A DNA stretch of 64,000 nt from CAVTWH01 sp963738365. GTDB lineage: Bacteria; Actinomycetota; Actinomycetes; Mycobacteriales; Micromonosporaceae. This document shows, piece by piece, positions 1-8,493 of this stretch (the stretch's first letter is position 1; each line of letters starts with the position of its first letter). The translations under genes and the position numbers were made by a program. The stretch spans positions 310,001 through 374,000 of the forward strand of contig CAVTWH010000010.1 in NCBI GenBank assembly GCA_963738365.1. The letters run 5' to 3'. The notes beneath the pieces were generated by a model. The model was given only the letters and a program-made list of their open reading frames with translations. It was not told where the DNA came from and did not search any database.

Positions 1-1553
1 TGCGCCGGCCGCGCCCAGCGGCGCTCCACGGCGGCCAGCTCGGTCGGGTCGCGCAGCGCCTCCACCAGCAGTACGCCGGACGGGCGGCGGTCCCCGGCGG
101 CCAGTGCCAGGGCGCGCAGCCCCTGCCGCAGCCGGCGCTCGGCCAGCGGGTCGGCGCCGCCCAGCGGCGAGTGCAGCAGCGCCACCGCCGCCGCCTCGTC
201 CAGCCGCGCCGGCTCCAGGGCGCAGCGCAGCGCCAGCAGCAGCGGGCGTACCCCCGGCTCCTCGCGCAGCGGCAGGTCGTCGGCGTGCGTGGTGACCGGG
301 ACGCCGGCCTGTGCCAGGGCGCGCTGGATACCGGCGAGGGCCAGCGTGGTGGAGCGCAGGATCACCGCCATCCGGTGCCAGGGCACCTCGTCGCGCAGGT
401 GCGCCTCGCGCAGCCGGTGCGCCACATAGGCCGCCTCGCTGGCGGTGGAGCGGAAGGTGTGCACCTCGACGCTGCCCGGCTCGGCGTCGGGCAGCGGCCG
501 GACCGGCGGGACGACGCTGCCCGACCGGCGCCGGGGCAGCACCCGGGCGGCCGCCGCGAGCAGCTGCGGACCGGCCCGGTACGACGTGGTCAGCGCCGTC
601 ACCGGGGCCGGGCCGAGCGGTGTGCCGAACCGGTCGGGGAAGTCCCGGACGATCTCCGGCGCGGCGCCCCGGAAGCCGTACGTGGAGGAGTCCGGGTCAC
701 CGAAGGCGACCAGGTGCGCGCCGTCGCCGGCGACCAGGTGCAGCAGCTCCACCTGGGCCGGGTCGGTGTCGGCCAGCTCGTCGACGTAGACGGCGGCGAG
801 CCGGCGCCGCTCGGCGTCGGCCAGCTCCGGGACGTCGGCGAGCAGCTCGGCGGCGGCACGGACCAGCTCGGCGTTGTCGTAGGCGACGCCGGCCCGACCG
901 GTGGCGTCACGCAGCGCCTGCACCTGCTCGTACTCGCGCATGAAGCGGGCCGCGGCCAGCCACTCGGGGCGGGCGGCGCGGCGGGCGTAGCCGGCCAGGC
1001 CGGCCGGGTCGACGCCCCGCTCGGCGCAGCGCAGCAGCAGGTCACGCAGCTGGCCGGCGAAGGCCCGGGTGTGCAGGGCCGGACCCAGCGACTCGGGCCA
1101 GCCGCTCGGGTCGTCCTCCAGCAGCTCGCGGATGACCAGGTCCTGCTCGGGGCCGGTGAGCAGCCGGGGCGGCGGCTCGCCGCGCTGGGTGTCGGCCAGC
1201 CGCAGCAGGCCGAAGGCGTACGCGTGGAAGGTGCGTACCAGCGGCTCGGCGGTGGCCCGGCCGGCCGCGCCGATGCGCGCCTCGATGCGGTTGCGCAGGG
1301 CGCCGGCCGTGCGCCGGCCGAAGGTGAGCACCAGGATCCGGTCGGGGCTGACCCCGTCGGCCACCCGGGCGGCAACCGCCTCGACCAGGGTGCTGGTCTT
1401 GCCGGTGCCGGCGCCGCCGACGACCAGCAGCGGCCCGGCGGTGTGTGCGATCACCCGGGCCTGCACGGCGTCCGGGCGTAGTGGCTGCGCGTCGGTCGGG
1501 GCGCGGCCGGGTACGGCAGCGCCCGCCGCCGGGCGCACCAGCCGGTAGCTCAC
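1..1553 (-). CDS. UvrD/RecB-family ATP-dependent DNA helicase, AdnA-like (partial, runs off left edge)
   Basis: Superfamily 1 helicase; only the N-terminal ~517 residues are inside the window. Seen: Walker A GGAGTGKT at residues 46-53, motif Ia near LTFGRRTAGALRNR, a Walker B/motif II variant VYVDELADTDPAQ, motif III FGDPDSSTYGFRGA and motif IV TSYRAGPQLL. Motif III lacks the usual Gln. The start is GTG at 1551-1553; the nearby ATG leads straight into a stop. In mycobacteria the AdnA/AdnB helicase-nuclease pair performs double-strand break end processing, with adnA first; this gene would be first of such a pair, with the partner beyond the edge. AdnA rather than AdnB or a UvrD2 paralogue is inference, because the C-terminal nuclease domain is not visible. 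Confidence 0.8.
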   Translation of the reverse strand, partial: MSYRLVRPAAGAAVPGRAPTDAQPLRPDAVQARVIAHTAGPLLVVGGAGTGKTSTLVEAVAARVADGVSPDRILVLTFGRRTAGALRNRIEARIGAAGRATAEPLVRTFHAYAFGLLRLADTQRGEPPPRLLTGPEQDLVIRELLEDDPSGWPESLGPALHTRAFAGQLRDLLLRCAERGVDPAGLAGYARRAARPEWLAAARFMREYEQVQALRDATGRAGVAYDNAELVRAAAELLADVPELADAERRRLAAVYVDELADTDPAQVELLHLVAGDGAHLVAFGDPDSSTYGFRGAAPEIVRDFPDRFGTPLGPAPVTALTTSYRAGPQLLAAAARVLPRRRSGSVVPPVRPLPDAEPGSVEVHTFRSTASEAAYVAHRLREAHLRDEVPWHRMAVILRSTTLALAGIQRALAQAGVPVTTHADDLPLREEPGVRPLLLALRCALEPARLDEAAAVALLHSPLGGADPLAERRLRQGLRALALAAGDRRPSGVLLVEALRDPTELAAVERRWARPA

Positions 1554-1573
1554 CCCATCATCAGAGCACCCCG

Positions 1574-2107
1574 CTACGACAGCGCGGCGAGCGCGGCGTC
1601 CACGGTCTTCACCACGGTCAGCGCGGCCAGCGCGTCGGCCCGGACGAAGTGCCCGGGGACCAGCCCGGCCAGCCAGTCCAGCAGCCCGGTGTAGAAGCCG
1701 TCCGGGTCGAGGATCACCACCGGCTTGTCGTGCAGCGCCAGCGACCGGGTGGTCCACACCTCGAACAGCTCGTCCAGCGTGCCGATGCCACCCGGTAGCA
1801 CCAGGAACGCGTCCGCCTTGGCCATCATGACCACCTTGCGGGCCGCCATGTCCGGCGTGGTGACCAGCTCGTCCGCGGCGGTATCGGCGATCTCCCGGCC
1901 GACCAGCGACTCGGGCATGACGCCGACGGTGTGCGCGCCGCCGGAGCGGGCACCGGCGGCGACGGTACCCATCATGCCGACCCGGCCACCGCCGGAGACC
2001 AGGGTGTGTCCGGCCGCGGCGAGCGCGGCGCCGACCTCGCGGGCCAGCTCCAGATACCGCTGCGCCACCCGGTCGGACGAGGCGCAGAAGACGCAGACGG
2101 CTGCCAT
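1574..2107 (-). CDS. LOG-family Rossmann protein (TIGR00730), copy 1
   Basis: 177-residue LOG-family protein. Characterised members are nucleoside 5'-monophosphate phosphoribohydrolases that release the free base, for example cytokinin activation in plants and some actinobacteria. Seen: N-terminal VCVFCASS, a glycine-rich GHTLVSGGG stretch, and the hallmark PGGxGTxxE motif as PGGIGTLDELFE. The start is ATG at 2105-2107, where the conserved N-terminus begins. It lies 7 bases after the stop of a second LOG gene, so the two are probably cotranscribed. The bacterial substrate is not established from sequence; general nucleotide salvage is as likely as cytokinin production. Confidence 0.88.
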   Translation of the reverse strand: MAAVCVFCASSDRVAQRYLELAREVGAALAAAGHTLVSGGGRVGMMGTVAAGARSGGAHTVGVMPESLVGREIADTAADELVTTPDMAARKVVMMAKADAFLVLPGGIGTLDELFEVWTTRSLALHDKPVVILDPDGFYTGLLDWLAGLVPGHFVRADALAALTVVKTVDAALAALS

Positions 2108-2114
2108 TTCCCGG

Positions 2115-2873
2115 CTACTCCGGCTGACGCGGCGCGTGCAGCGCGGCGTCGGTGGCGACGATGTGCCGGACCGCCTCGGCGACCTCGTCGGTGACGTAGA
2201 GCAGGTCCAGGTCACCGGCGCCGATCTTGCCGTCGGCCAGCATGGTGTCGCGCACCCAGTCGATCAGCCCGCGCCAGTACGCCGTGCCGATGAGCACCAC
2301 CGGGAACCGGGTGACCTTCCCGGTCTGTACCAGCGTCAGCGCCTCGAACAGCTCGTCCATCGTGCCGAACCCACCGGGCAGCACCACGAACGCCTGCGCG
2401 TACTTGACGAACATGGTCTTGCGGGCGAAGAAGTAGCGGAAGTCGATGCCCAGGTCGACCCACTCGTTGATGCCCTGCTCGAAGGGGAGCTCGATGCCCA
2501 GCCCGATGGAGCGCCCACCGGCCTGGCTGGCCCCCTTGTTGGCGGCCTCCATCACGCCCGGCCCGCCGCCGGTGATGACCGCGTAGCCGGCCGTCGCCAG
2601 CGCGCCGCCCAGCTCCTCGGCCAGCGCGCACTCGGGGTCGCCCGGCCGGCTGCGCGCCGAACCGAAGACGCTGACCGCCTTGGGCAGCTCAGCGAGGGTG
2701 TCGAAGCCCTCGACGAACTCCGACAGGATGCGCAGCGCCCGCCAGGCGTCCTTGGTCTTCCAGTCGTCGCGCAGGTTGCTGTCGAGCAACCGCTGGTCGG
2801 CGGTGGTGGTCGGGGCCGCCGGGCCGCGCAGGGTCACCCCGCCCTCGCGCCGCTCTCGTCTGATCGTGGACAC
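2115..2873 (-). CDS. LOG-family Rossmann protein (TIGR00730), copy 2
   Basis: About 252 residues and longer than copy 1, with an N-terminal extension (residues ~1-60) before the Rossmann core. Seen: SVFGSARS near the start of the core, ITGGGPGVMEAANKGA for phosphate binding, and PGGFGTMDELFE as the active-site signature. This is the larger LOG subclass that sits next to dapE in many actinomycetes. GTG at 2871-2873 is chosen because a GGGACGG stretch precedes it; a GTG about 14 codons downstream is an alternative. The copies share motifs but differ in length, so they look like distinct subfamilies rather than a recent duplication. Confidence 0.85.
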   Translation of the reverse strand: MSTIRRERREGGVTLRGPAAPTTTADQRLLDSNLRDDWKTKDAWRALRILSEFVEGFDTLAELPKAVSVFGSARSRPGDPECALAEELGGALATAGYAVITGGGPGVMEAANKGASQAGGRSIGLGIELPFEQGINEWVDLGIDFRYFFARKTMFVKYAQAFVVLPGGFGTMDELFEALTLVQTGKVTRFPVVLIGTAYWRGLIDWVRDTMLADGKIGAGDLDLLYVTDEVAEAVRHIVATDAALHAPRQPE

Positions 2874-2997
2874 CCGTCCCACGCTATCGGGTCGCGCGCG
2901 GCCCGGCCGCTCCGCCTCGCGGCGCCCGGCAGCCGCCGGTCGGCCATTTCGGGCCGGGGCGCTGTGCCGGCTGGTACGGCAGCCGCACCGACGGCGG

Positions 2998-4072
2998 TCA
3001 GCCGGTGGTGAGCCAGCGGTGCAGGGTCTGCGGCGCCGGCCCGGATCTTGGGGATCTCCACGCGTTCGTCCCGGGCGTGCGCCAGGTTCGGGTCGCCGGG
3101 GCCGAAGTTGAGCGCCGGGATGCCCAGCGCGGCGAACCGGGCCACGTCGGTCCAGCCCCACTTGGCCAGCGGCGGCTCGCCGACCACGGCCAGGAACTCG
3201 CGGGCCGGCGCGGCGGTCAGTCCGGGCAGCGCGCCGGGCGCGGAGTCGGTGATCTCCACCGCGATACCCGTCGAAGACCGCGCGGACGTGCGCCTCGGCG
3301 TCGGCCACCGAGCGGTCCGGGGCGAACCGGTAGTTCACCTCGATCACGCACTCGTCCGGGATCACGTTGCCGGCCACGCCGCCCTGATCGCGGACCGCGT
3401 TGAGCCCCTCCCGGTACTCGCAGCCGTCGATGGTCACCCGACGCGGTTCGGTACGCGGAGAGCCGGGCGCAGCGCCGCCCCGGCGGCGTGGATGGCGTTC
3501 ACCCCGAGCCAGGAGCGGGCCGCGTGCGCGCGCACCCCGGTGGTGCGCACGTTCGCCCGCATGGTGCCCTGGCAGCCGGCCTCGACCAGCCCGTAGGTCG
3601 GCTCCAGCAGCATCGCGAAGTCGGCGGCCAGCCAGTCCGGGTGGTCCCGGGCCACCAGGGCCAGTCCGTTGCGGGTGGACTCGATCTCTTCGCAGTCGTA
3701 GAAGAAGTAGGTGACGTCGTAGCGCGGCTGCGGCCACCGCCGACGGCCAGCCAGAGGGCCAGCGCGGTGCCGGACTTCATGTCGGAGGTACCGCAGCCGT
3801 AGATCACTCGCCGTCCAGGGTGGACGGGAAGTTGTCGGCGATCGGCACGGTGTCCAGGTGCCCGGCCAGCACCACCCGCTGCGCCCGGCCCAGCTCGGTA
3901 CGGGCCACCAGGGTGTTGCCGTGCCGGACGACGGTCAGCCCGGCGCGGCGCGCAGCGCCGCCTCGACCGCGTCGGCGATCTCCGCCTCGTTGCCGGAGAC
4001 CGAGGCGATGTCGACCAGGGCGCGGGTCAGCGCGACCGGGTCGGCCAGCGTGTCCGGGTGCAGTTCAGCCAC
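2998..4072 (-). pseudogene. dapE: succinyl-diaminopimelate desuccinylase, interrupted by about six apparent frameshifts
   Basis: DapE (M20 metallopeptidase family) hydrolyses N-succinyl-LL-DAP to LL-DAP and succinate. The protein is recognisable only by joining frames: SVSGNEAEIADAVEAALR, then VVLAGHLDTVPIADN (metal-binding region), IYGCGTSDMKSGTALAL, YDVTYFFYDCEEIE, GVNAIHAAGA, VTIDGCEYREGLNAV, WGWTDVARFAALGIPALNFG, and finally QTLHRWLTTG before the stop. Shifts fall near 3938-3945, 3807-3812, 3728-3745, 3445-3480, 3258-3266 and 3020-3035. Several correspond to one missing or extra G or C in short homopolymers. The GTG start at 4072 is 27 bases from divergent dapD. Because DAP is needed for peptidoglycan, I think the gene is intact in the organism and the indels are sequence error, but true decay cannot be excluded. 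Confidence 0.82.
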
Positions 4073-4099
4073 GCCCGTTGACCTTAGTAGGGTGGCCGC

Positions 4100-5040
4100 G
4101 TGACGGCTTACTCGACCTCGGCTGCCTGGGGCAGCGGCCTGGCCACGGTGACCGCCGACGGCCAGGTGCTCGACGTGTGGTACCCGACCGGCCACCTGGG
4201 CCTGGCGCCGCCGCCGGTGCCGGGCGCTCCGCTCGGCCCGACCGGCGACCGGCCGCTGCCCGGCCTACAGGTGGTCGCGGTGCACAGCGCGATCGAGTCG
4301 CTGGCCGACCCGCCGGTCGACGCGGCCGACGTGTACCTGCGGCTGCACCTGCTCTCGCACCGGCTGGTCCGCCCGCACGAGGCGAACCTCGACCGGCATC
4401 TTCGGCCTGCTGGCCAACGTGGCCTGGACCTCGGCCGGCCCGTGCCCGCCGGACCGGGTGGACGAGCTGCGCCTGCTGGTACGCGCCGCCGGTGGCCAAC
4501 TCAGCGTCGCCGGCATCGACAAGTTCCCGCGCATGGTCGACTACGTGACGCCGGGCGGGGTCCGCATCGCCGACGCCGACCGGGTGCGCCTCGGCGCCCA
4601 CCTGGCCCCCGGTACCACCGTCATGCACGAGGGCTTCGTCAACTACAACGCCGGCACACTGGGCACCTCGATGGTCGAGGGGCGCATCTCGGCCGGCGTC
4701 GTCGTCGGCGACGGCTCCGACGTGGGTGGCGGTGCCTCGATCATGGGTACCCTCTCCGGCGGCGGCAAGGAGGTCATCCGGATCGGCGAGCGCTGCCTGA
4801 TCGGGGCGAACGCCGGCATCGGCATCTCGCTCGGCGACGACTGCGTGGTGGAGGCCGGCTGCTACGTCACTGCCGGTTCCAAGATCACTCTGCCGGACGG
4901 CCTGGTGGTGAAGGCGCCGCGCTCAGCCGGCGTGGACGGCCTGCTGTTCCTGCGCCACTCGGTGACCGGCGCCCTGCAGGCCCGCCCCCGCCAGGGCCAC
5001 GGCATCGACCCTCAACGCCGCCCTGCACAGCAACGACTGA
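4100..5040 (+). pseudogene. dapD: tetrahydrodipicolinate N-succinyltransferase, two apparent frameshifts
   Basis: DapD transfers succinyl from succinyl-CoA to tetrahydrodipicolinate in the lysine/DAP pathway. The GTG start at 4100 opens the frame to about 4390; an extra C (GACCGGC where GACGGC is expected) shifts it. The body then reads in another frame to about 5010 and includes the left-handed beta-helix hexapeptide region (HEGFVNYNAGTLGTSMVEGR, then GERCLIGANAGIGISLGDD). A second extra C near 5010 hides the expected end NAALHSND and the stop at 5038-5040. Removing both bases gives a 312-codon gene of normal length. Divergent from dapE, so the 27-base gap probably holds both promoters. Confidence 0.85.
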
Positions 5041-5047
5041 CCGGACG

Positions 5048-5836
5048 CTACGCTCCGGCCGCGTCCACCAGGGCGGCCAGGCCGGTCACCACCCGGGCCA
5101 GGCCCCCGGTGGTCGGACCGGCCGGTTCCACCAGGTAGGTGTCCCGGCGCAGCTCGACCATCAGCCCGGTGACGGCGGGCTGCCGGCGGTAGTGGCGCAG
5201 CGGTACGTAGCAGCCGGCGAACGGCGAGTTCACCGCAGTGTCGCCGGGGAACGCCCGGTGCCCGGCGTCGAGCAGCGCCCTGGGCGTGTGGAAGTCGTCC
5301 ACGCCCAGGCACACCGCCGGGCGGGGCCCGTCGGCGTGCAGTTCGTAGGGCAGCGCCCGGGACGGGTAGGAGTGGACGTCCAGCAGCACGGCCCGGCCGG
5401 TGGCGGCCAGCCGGGCGTCCACCAGATCGGCCAGCGCCCGCGCGTACGGCTCGAAGTGCCCGGCCAGCAGCCGCGCGTCCCGGGCCGGGTCGTCGTCGCG
5501 CAGCACAGCGCCGGTACTGGTCCGGGTGTAGACCGGCCCCATCCCGACCGCGCGCATCTCCTCGGTCTCGTCGGGGAACCGCTCCGGGTCCACCACCAGC
5601 CGGGACCAGCGGTTGGCGAAGATCCACGGGCGGATCCGGGCCGCGCCGGCCGCCCGCCGGGCGATCAGCCCGGTGCCGGTGTCGGTGATCCGGTCCAGTT
5701 CGGCGGCCAGCTCCGCCTCGTCGAGCCGGATGTCCCGCCGGGCCGGCGCGGTCAGCGCCCGCGAGCCGTGCGGCACGTGCAGCACCACCGGGCTCGCCGG
5801 ATCACCGGCGAGCACCTCGAAGACCGCGCCGTTCAC
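5048..5836 (-). CDS. N-formylglutamate amidohydrolase family protein
   Basis: 262 residues, intact. The family (PF05013) hydrolyses N-formylglutamate or related N-acyl amino acids. Seen: HVPHGS at the N-terminus, SRLVVDPERFPDE in the middle, LLDVHSYPS, and a C-terminal LMVELRRDTYL. These His, Asp and Glu residues match the expected zinc-peptidase-like fold. It sits on the minus strand between dapD and dapC, with its stop 7 bases from the dapD stop (convergent). No hut genes are nearby, so a role in histidine breakdown is not supported here. It is one of the few undamaged genes in this frameshift-rich block. Confidence 0.85.
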   Translation of the reverse strand: MNGAVFEVLAGDPASPVVLHVPHGSRALTAPARRDIRLDEAELAAELDRITDTGTGLIARRAAGAARIRPWIFANRWSRLVVDPERFPDETEEMRAVGMGPVYTRTSTGAVLRDDDPARDARLLAGHFEPYARALADLVDARLAATGRAVLLDVHSYPSRALPYELHADGPRPAVCLGVDDFHTPRALLDAGHRAFPGDTAVNSPFAGCYVPLRHYRRQPAVTGLMVELRRDTYLVEPAGPTTGGLARVVTGLAALVDAAGA

Positions 5837-5885
5837 AGCAGCCGACCGCGCACGAGCGCCGAACCGGTCGCTACCGCCGCAGCCG

Positions 5886-6993
5886 TCAGGACAGCCGGGC
5901 CGCGGCGGCGGCGACCCGCTCGTCGGTGGCGGTCAGCGCCACCCGGATGTGCTTGTCGCCGGCCGGGCCGTAGAAGTCGCCGGGGGCCACCAGGACACCC
6001 CGGTCGGCCAGCCAGCCGACGGTGGCCCAGCACTCCTCGTCCCGGGTGGCCCACAGGTAGAGGCCGGCCTCCGAGTGCTCGATGCGGAAGCCGGCGGCGA
6101 GCAGCGCCGCGGACAGCGTGGTACGCCGCCGCGAGTACCGTTCCCGCTGGACCGCCACGTGCTCCTCGTCGTCGAGCGCGGCCACCATGGCCGCCTGTAC
6201 CGGCGCCGGGACGATCATCCCCAGGTGCTTGCGCAGCGCCAGCAGCTCGCCCACCAGCTCCGGATCGCCGCTGACCAGCCCGGCCCGGTACCCGGCCAGG
6301 TTGGAGCGCTTGGACAGCGAGTGCACGGCGAGCACGCCGGTGTAGTCGCCGTCGCAGACGCTGAGCACCGACACCGGCCGGGTGGACCAGCCCAGCGGCA
6401 GGTAGCACTCGTCACTGGCCACCACGGTGCCGCGCTCGCGCGCCCAGTCGACCACCTTGCGCAGGTGCTCGGCGGGGAGCACCTGGCCGGTCGGGTTGCT
6501 CGGCGAGTTGAGCCAGATCGGCCCTGACCGGGGCCGGGCCGAGCGCGGTGACCGAGTCGGCGCGGACCACGGTGGCTCCGGCGAACCGGGCGCCGGCCTC
6601 GTAGGTGGGGTAGCACACGCGCGGGATGACCACGGTGTCACCCGGGCCGATGCCCAGCAGCGTGGGCAGCAGCCCGACCAGCTCCTTGGAGCCGATGGTG
6701 GGCAGCACGCCGAAGCCCGGGGCGGCGTCACAGTCGCGGGCCACCCAGGCGGTCATCGCCTCGCGCAGCGCCGGGGTACCAGCGGTCAGCGGGTACCCCG
6801 GCGAGTCGGCGGCCGCCACCAGCGCCCGCTGCACCGGGTCGGGGACCGGGTCCACCGGGGTACCGACCGACAGGTCGACGATGCCGTCGGGGTGGGCGGC
6901 GGCCCGGGCCTTGGCCGGCTCCAGCAGGTCCCACGGGAAGTCGGGCAGCGCTGCGGAGCGCCGCGCGCCCACCGGCGCCGACGCGGTCTCCAT
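5886..6993 (-). pseudogene. dapC: succinyldiaminopimelate aminotransferase, one apparent frameshift
   Basis: Class I/II PLP aminotransferase for the step between DapD and DapE. ATG at 6991-6993. The N-terminal part (LPDFPWDLLEPAKARAAAH, then VGTPVDPVPDPVQRAL, TIGSKELVGLLPTLLG and VCYPTYEAGARFAGA) reads in one frame. The second part starts in another frame at IWLNSPSNPTG and continues through the PLP-lysine region HSLSKRSNLAGYR to LTATDERVAAAAARLS. The shift lies at about 6525-6545, next to GC-rich runs. The length of 1108 bases is one more than a whole number of codons, which fits a single inserted base. It follows fdxA by 5 bases, the usual actinobacterial fdxA-dapC order. Confidence 0.85.
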
Positions 6994-6998
6994 CCGGC

Positions 6999-7325
6999 TC
7001 AGTGCTCCGCCTCGCGGGGCGGCTGGGCGGCGACGAACGCCGCGTCCTTGGCCACTTTGCCGATCTTGGAGGCGCCACCGGGCGAGCCGAGGTCCTCGAA
7101 GAACTCGTAGTTGGCGGAGACGTAGTCCTTCCACTGGGCCGGGACGTCGTCCTCGTAGAAGATCGCCTCGACCGGGCAGACCGGCTCACAGGCCCCGCAG
7201 TCGACGCACTCGTCCGGGTGGATGTAGAGCATGCGGTTGCCCTCGTAGATGCAGTCGACAGGGCACTCTTCGATGCACGCCTTGTCGAGCAGATCGACGC
7301 ACGGCTCGGCGATGATGTACGTCAC
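6999..7325 (-). CDS. fdxA: 7Fe ferredoxin
   Basis: 108-residue cytoplasmic [3Fe-4S][4Fe-4S] ferredoxin. Seen: Cys at 9, 17, 21 and 25, with the second cluster set C40-x2-C43-x2-C46-x3-C50-P, and the typical start TYIIAEPCVDLLDKAC. Asp14 lies inside the first set; Cys17 at the expected position suggests the usual 7Fe type. GTG at 7323-7325 is preceded by GGAAGGA at good spacing. Followed by dapC in an apparent operon. Probable electron carrier for several reductases; a specific partner cannot be named from sequence. Confidence 0.95.
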   Translation of the reverse strand: MTYIIAEPCVDLLDKACIEECPVDCIYEGNRMLYIHPDECVDCGACEPVCPVEAIFYEDDVPAQWKDYVSANYEFFEDLGSPGGASKIGKVAKDAAFVAAQPPREAEH

Positions 7326-7437
7326 GGGTCGTCCTTCCACAGTTCCTGACTCCCGCTGCGGGCTGCACCACATCGCGGCCCGCAGCGATTATCCGCGGCG
7401 GTTAGAGCCTAGTATCCCGTCCGATGGGAGTCGAAGA

Positions 7438-8487
7438 GTGATCGGGCCGACCGACATCGGCAAGCGGGTCGTCATCCGCCGGTTCGTCGGGCTGCGCGAC
7501 GGGCGCCCCACCTACTCCGACGTGCTCGGCACGCTCACCGGCTTCGGAGAGGTGGCGACGGTGCAGACGAGCCGGGGTCCGGTGACCGTCCCGGTGGCCG
7601 AGATCACCGCCGGCAAGCCGGTGCCGCCGCGCGCCCGGCCGTCCGGCGCCGACATCGCCGCCCTGGAGCAGGCCGCCAGCGCCGCCTGGCCGGCGCCGCA
7701 CACCGCCCGGCTGGGCGGGTGGCAGCTGCGGGCGGCCGGTGGTTGGACCGGCCGGGCCAACTCGGTGCTGCCGCTCGGCGACCCCGGTGCGCCGCTGGAC
7801 ACCGCGCTGGCCGAGATCACCCGCTGGTACGCCGACTTCGGGCTGCCCGCCCGCCTCAACGTGCCGCTGCCGCTGCGCATCGACCTGGACCGGGCGCTGG
7901 CCGAGCGGGGCTGGCAGCGTTCCCGCCGTACCCTCGTCCAGTCCCGGGCGCTCGCGGGCCTGGCTGGGGAGGTCAACCTGGCCGGGGGTGTCGATCTGGC
8001 CGGGGGTGTCGATCTGGCCGGGGGTGTCGATCTGGCCGGGGGTGTCGATCTGGCCGGCGGCGCCGGTCCGACGGGCGGCGCCGCCGGAGGGGTGCGGCCG
8101 GCGGAGGCGCCGGACGGGCCCTGGCTGGCCTTGATGGCCGGCGCCAAGGGGGCGCTGCCCGAGGTGGCGCGGAGCATCCTCACCGGGCCGGCGCAGGTGT
8201 GCTTCGCCAGCGTGCCCGGTGCTGACGGAGCGCCGCTGGCCATCGCCCGGGGCGCGGTCACCGACGGCCGGCTGCAACTGGCCCTGATCCAGGTCGTACC
8301 CGCCGCGCGCCGGCAGGGGCTGGCCCGGCAGGTCATCACCGCACTCGCCGGCTGGGCCGCCGCGCTCGGCGCCGACCAGGCGTACCTCCAGGTGGAGGAG
8401 GTCAACACGACCGCCACAACGCTCTACGCCAGCCTCGGCTTCACCACCCACCACAGTTACTTCACCTGGACCGCGCCGCGGCACTGA
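7438..8487 (+). CDS. GNAT N-acetyltransferase, CG3035/Rv0428c-like, with an in-frame repeat
   Basis: 349 residues. Residues 1-65 form a small SH3-like beta domain (GPTDIGKRVVIRRFVG, then VATVQTSRGPVTVP). Then comes the family-typical GGWQLRAAGGWTGRANSVLP, and a C-terminal GNAT fold with acetyl-CoA motif near VVPAARRQGLARQV and NTTATTLYASLGF. At residues ~181-204 there are four perfect copies of LAGGVD encoded by an 18-bp tandem repeat, followed by a Gly/Ala-rich linker. GTG at 7438 has GGGAG upstream; an ATG just before it hits a stop. Divergent from fdxA. Family members are annotated as N-acetylglutamate synthase-like, but the substrate here is unproven. Confidence 0.82.
   Translation: MIGPTDIGKRVVIRRFVGLRDGRPTYSDVLGTLTGFGEVATVQTSRGPVTVPVAEITAGKPVPPRARPSGADIAALEQAASAAWPAPHTARLGGWQLRAAGGWTGRANSVLPLGDPGAPLDTALAEITRWYADFGLPARLNVPLPLRIDLDRALAERGWQRSRRTLVQSRALAGLAGEVNLAGGVDLAGGVDLAGGVDLAGGVDLAGGAGPTGGAAGGVRPAEAPDGPWLALMAGAKGALPEVARSILTGPAQVCFASVPGADGAPLAIARGAVTDGRLQLALIQVVPAARRQGLARQVITALAGWAAALGADQAYLQVEEVNTTATTLYASLGFTTHHSYFTWTAPRH
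7978..8049 (+). repeat. 18-bp tandem repeat, 4 perfect copies, inside the GNAT gene
   Basis: The unit ctggccgggggtgtcgat occurs at 7978, 7996, 8014 and 8032, flanked by a degenerate copy on each side (from 7960 and from 8050). The unit is a multiple of three, so copy-number change keeps the frame and adds or removes LAGGVD hexapeptides in a linker between the two halves of the enzyme. Confidence 0.97.
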
Positions 8488-8493
8488 GCGCGG

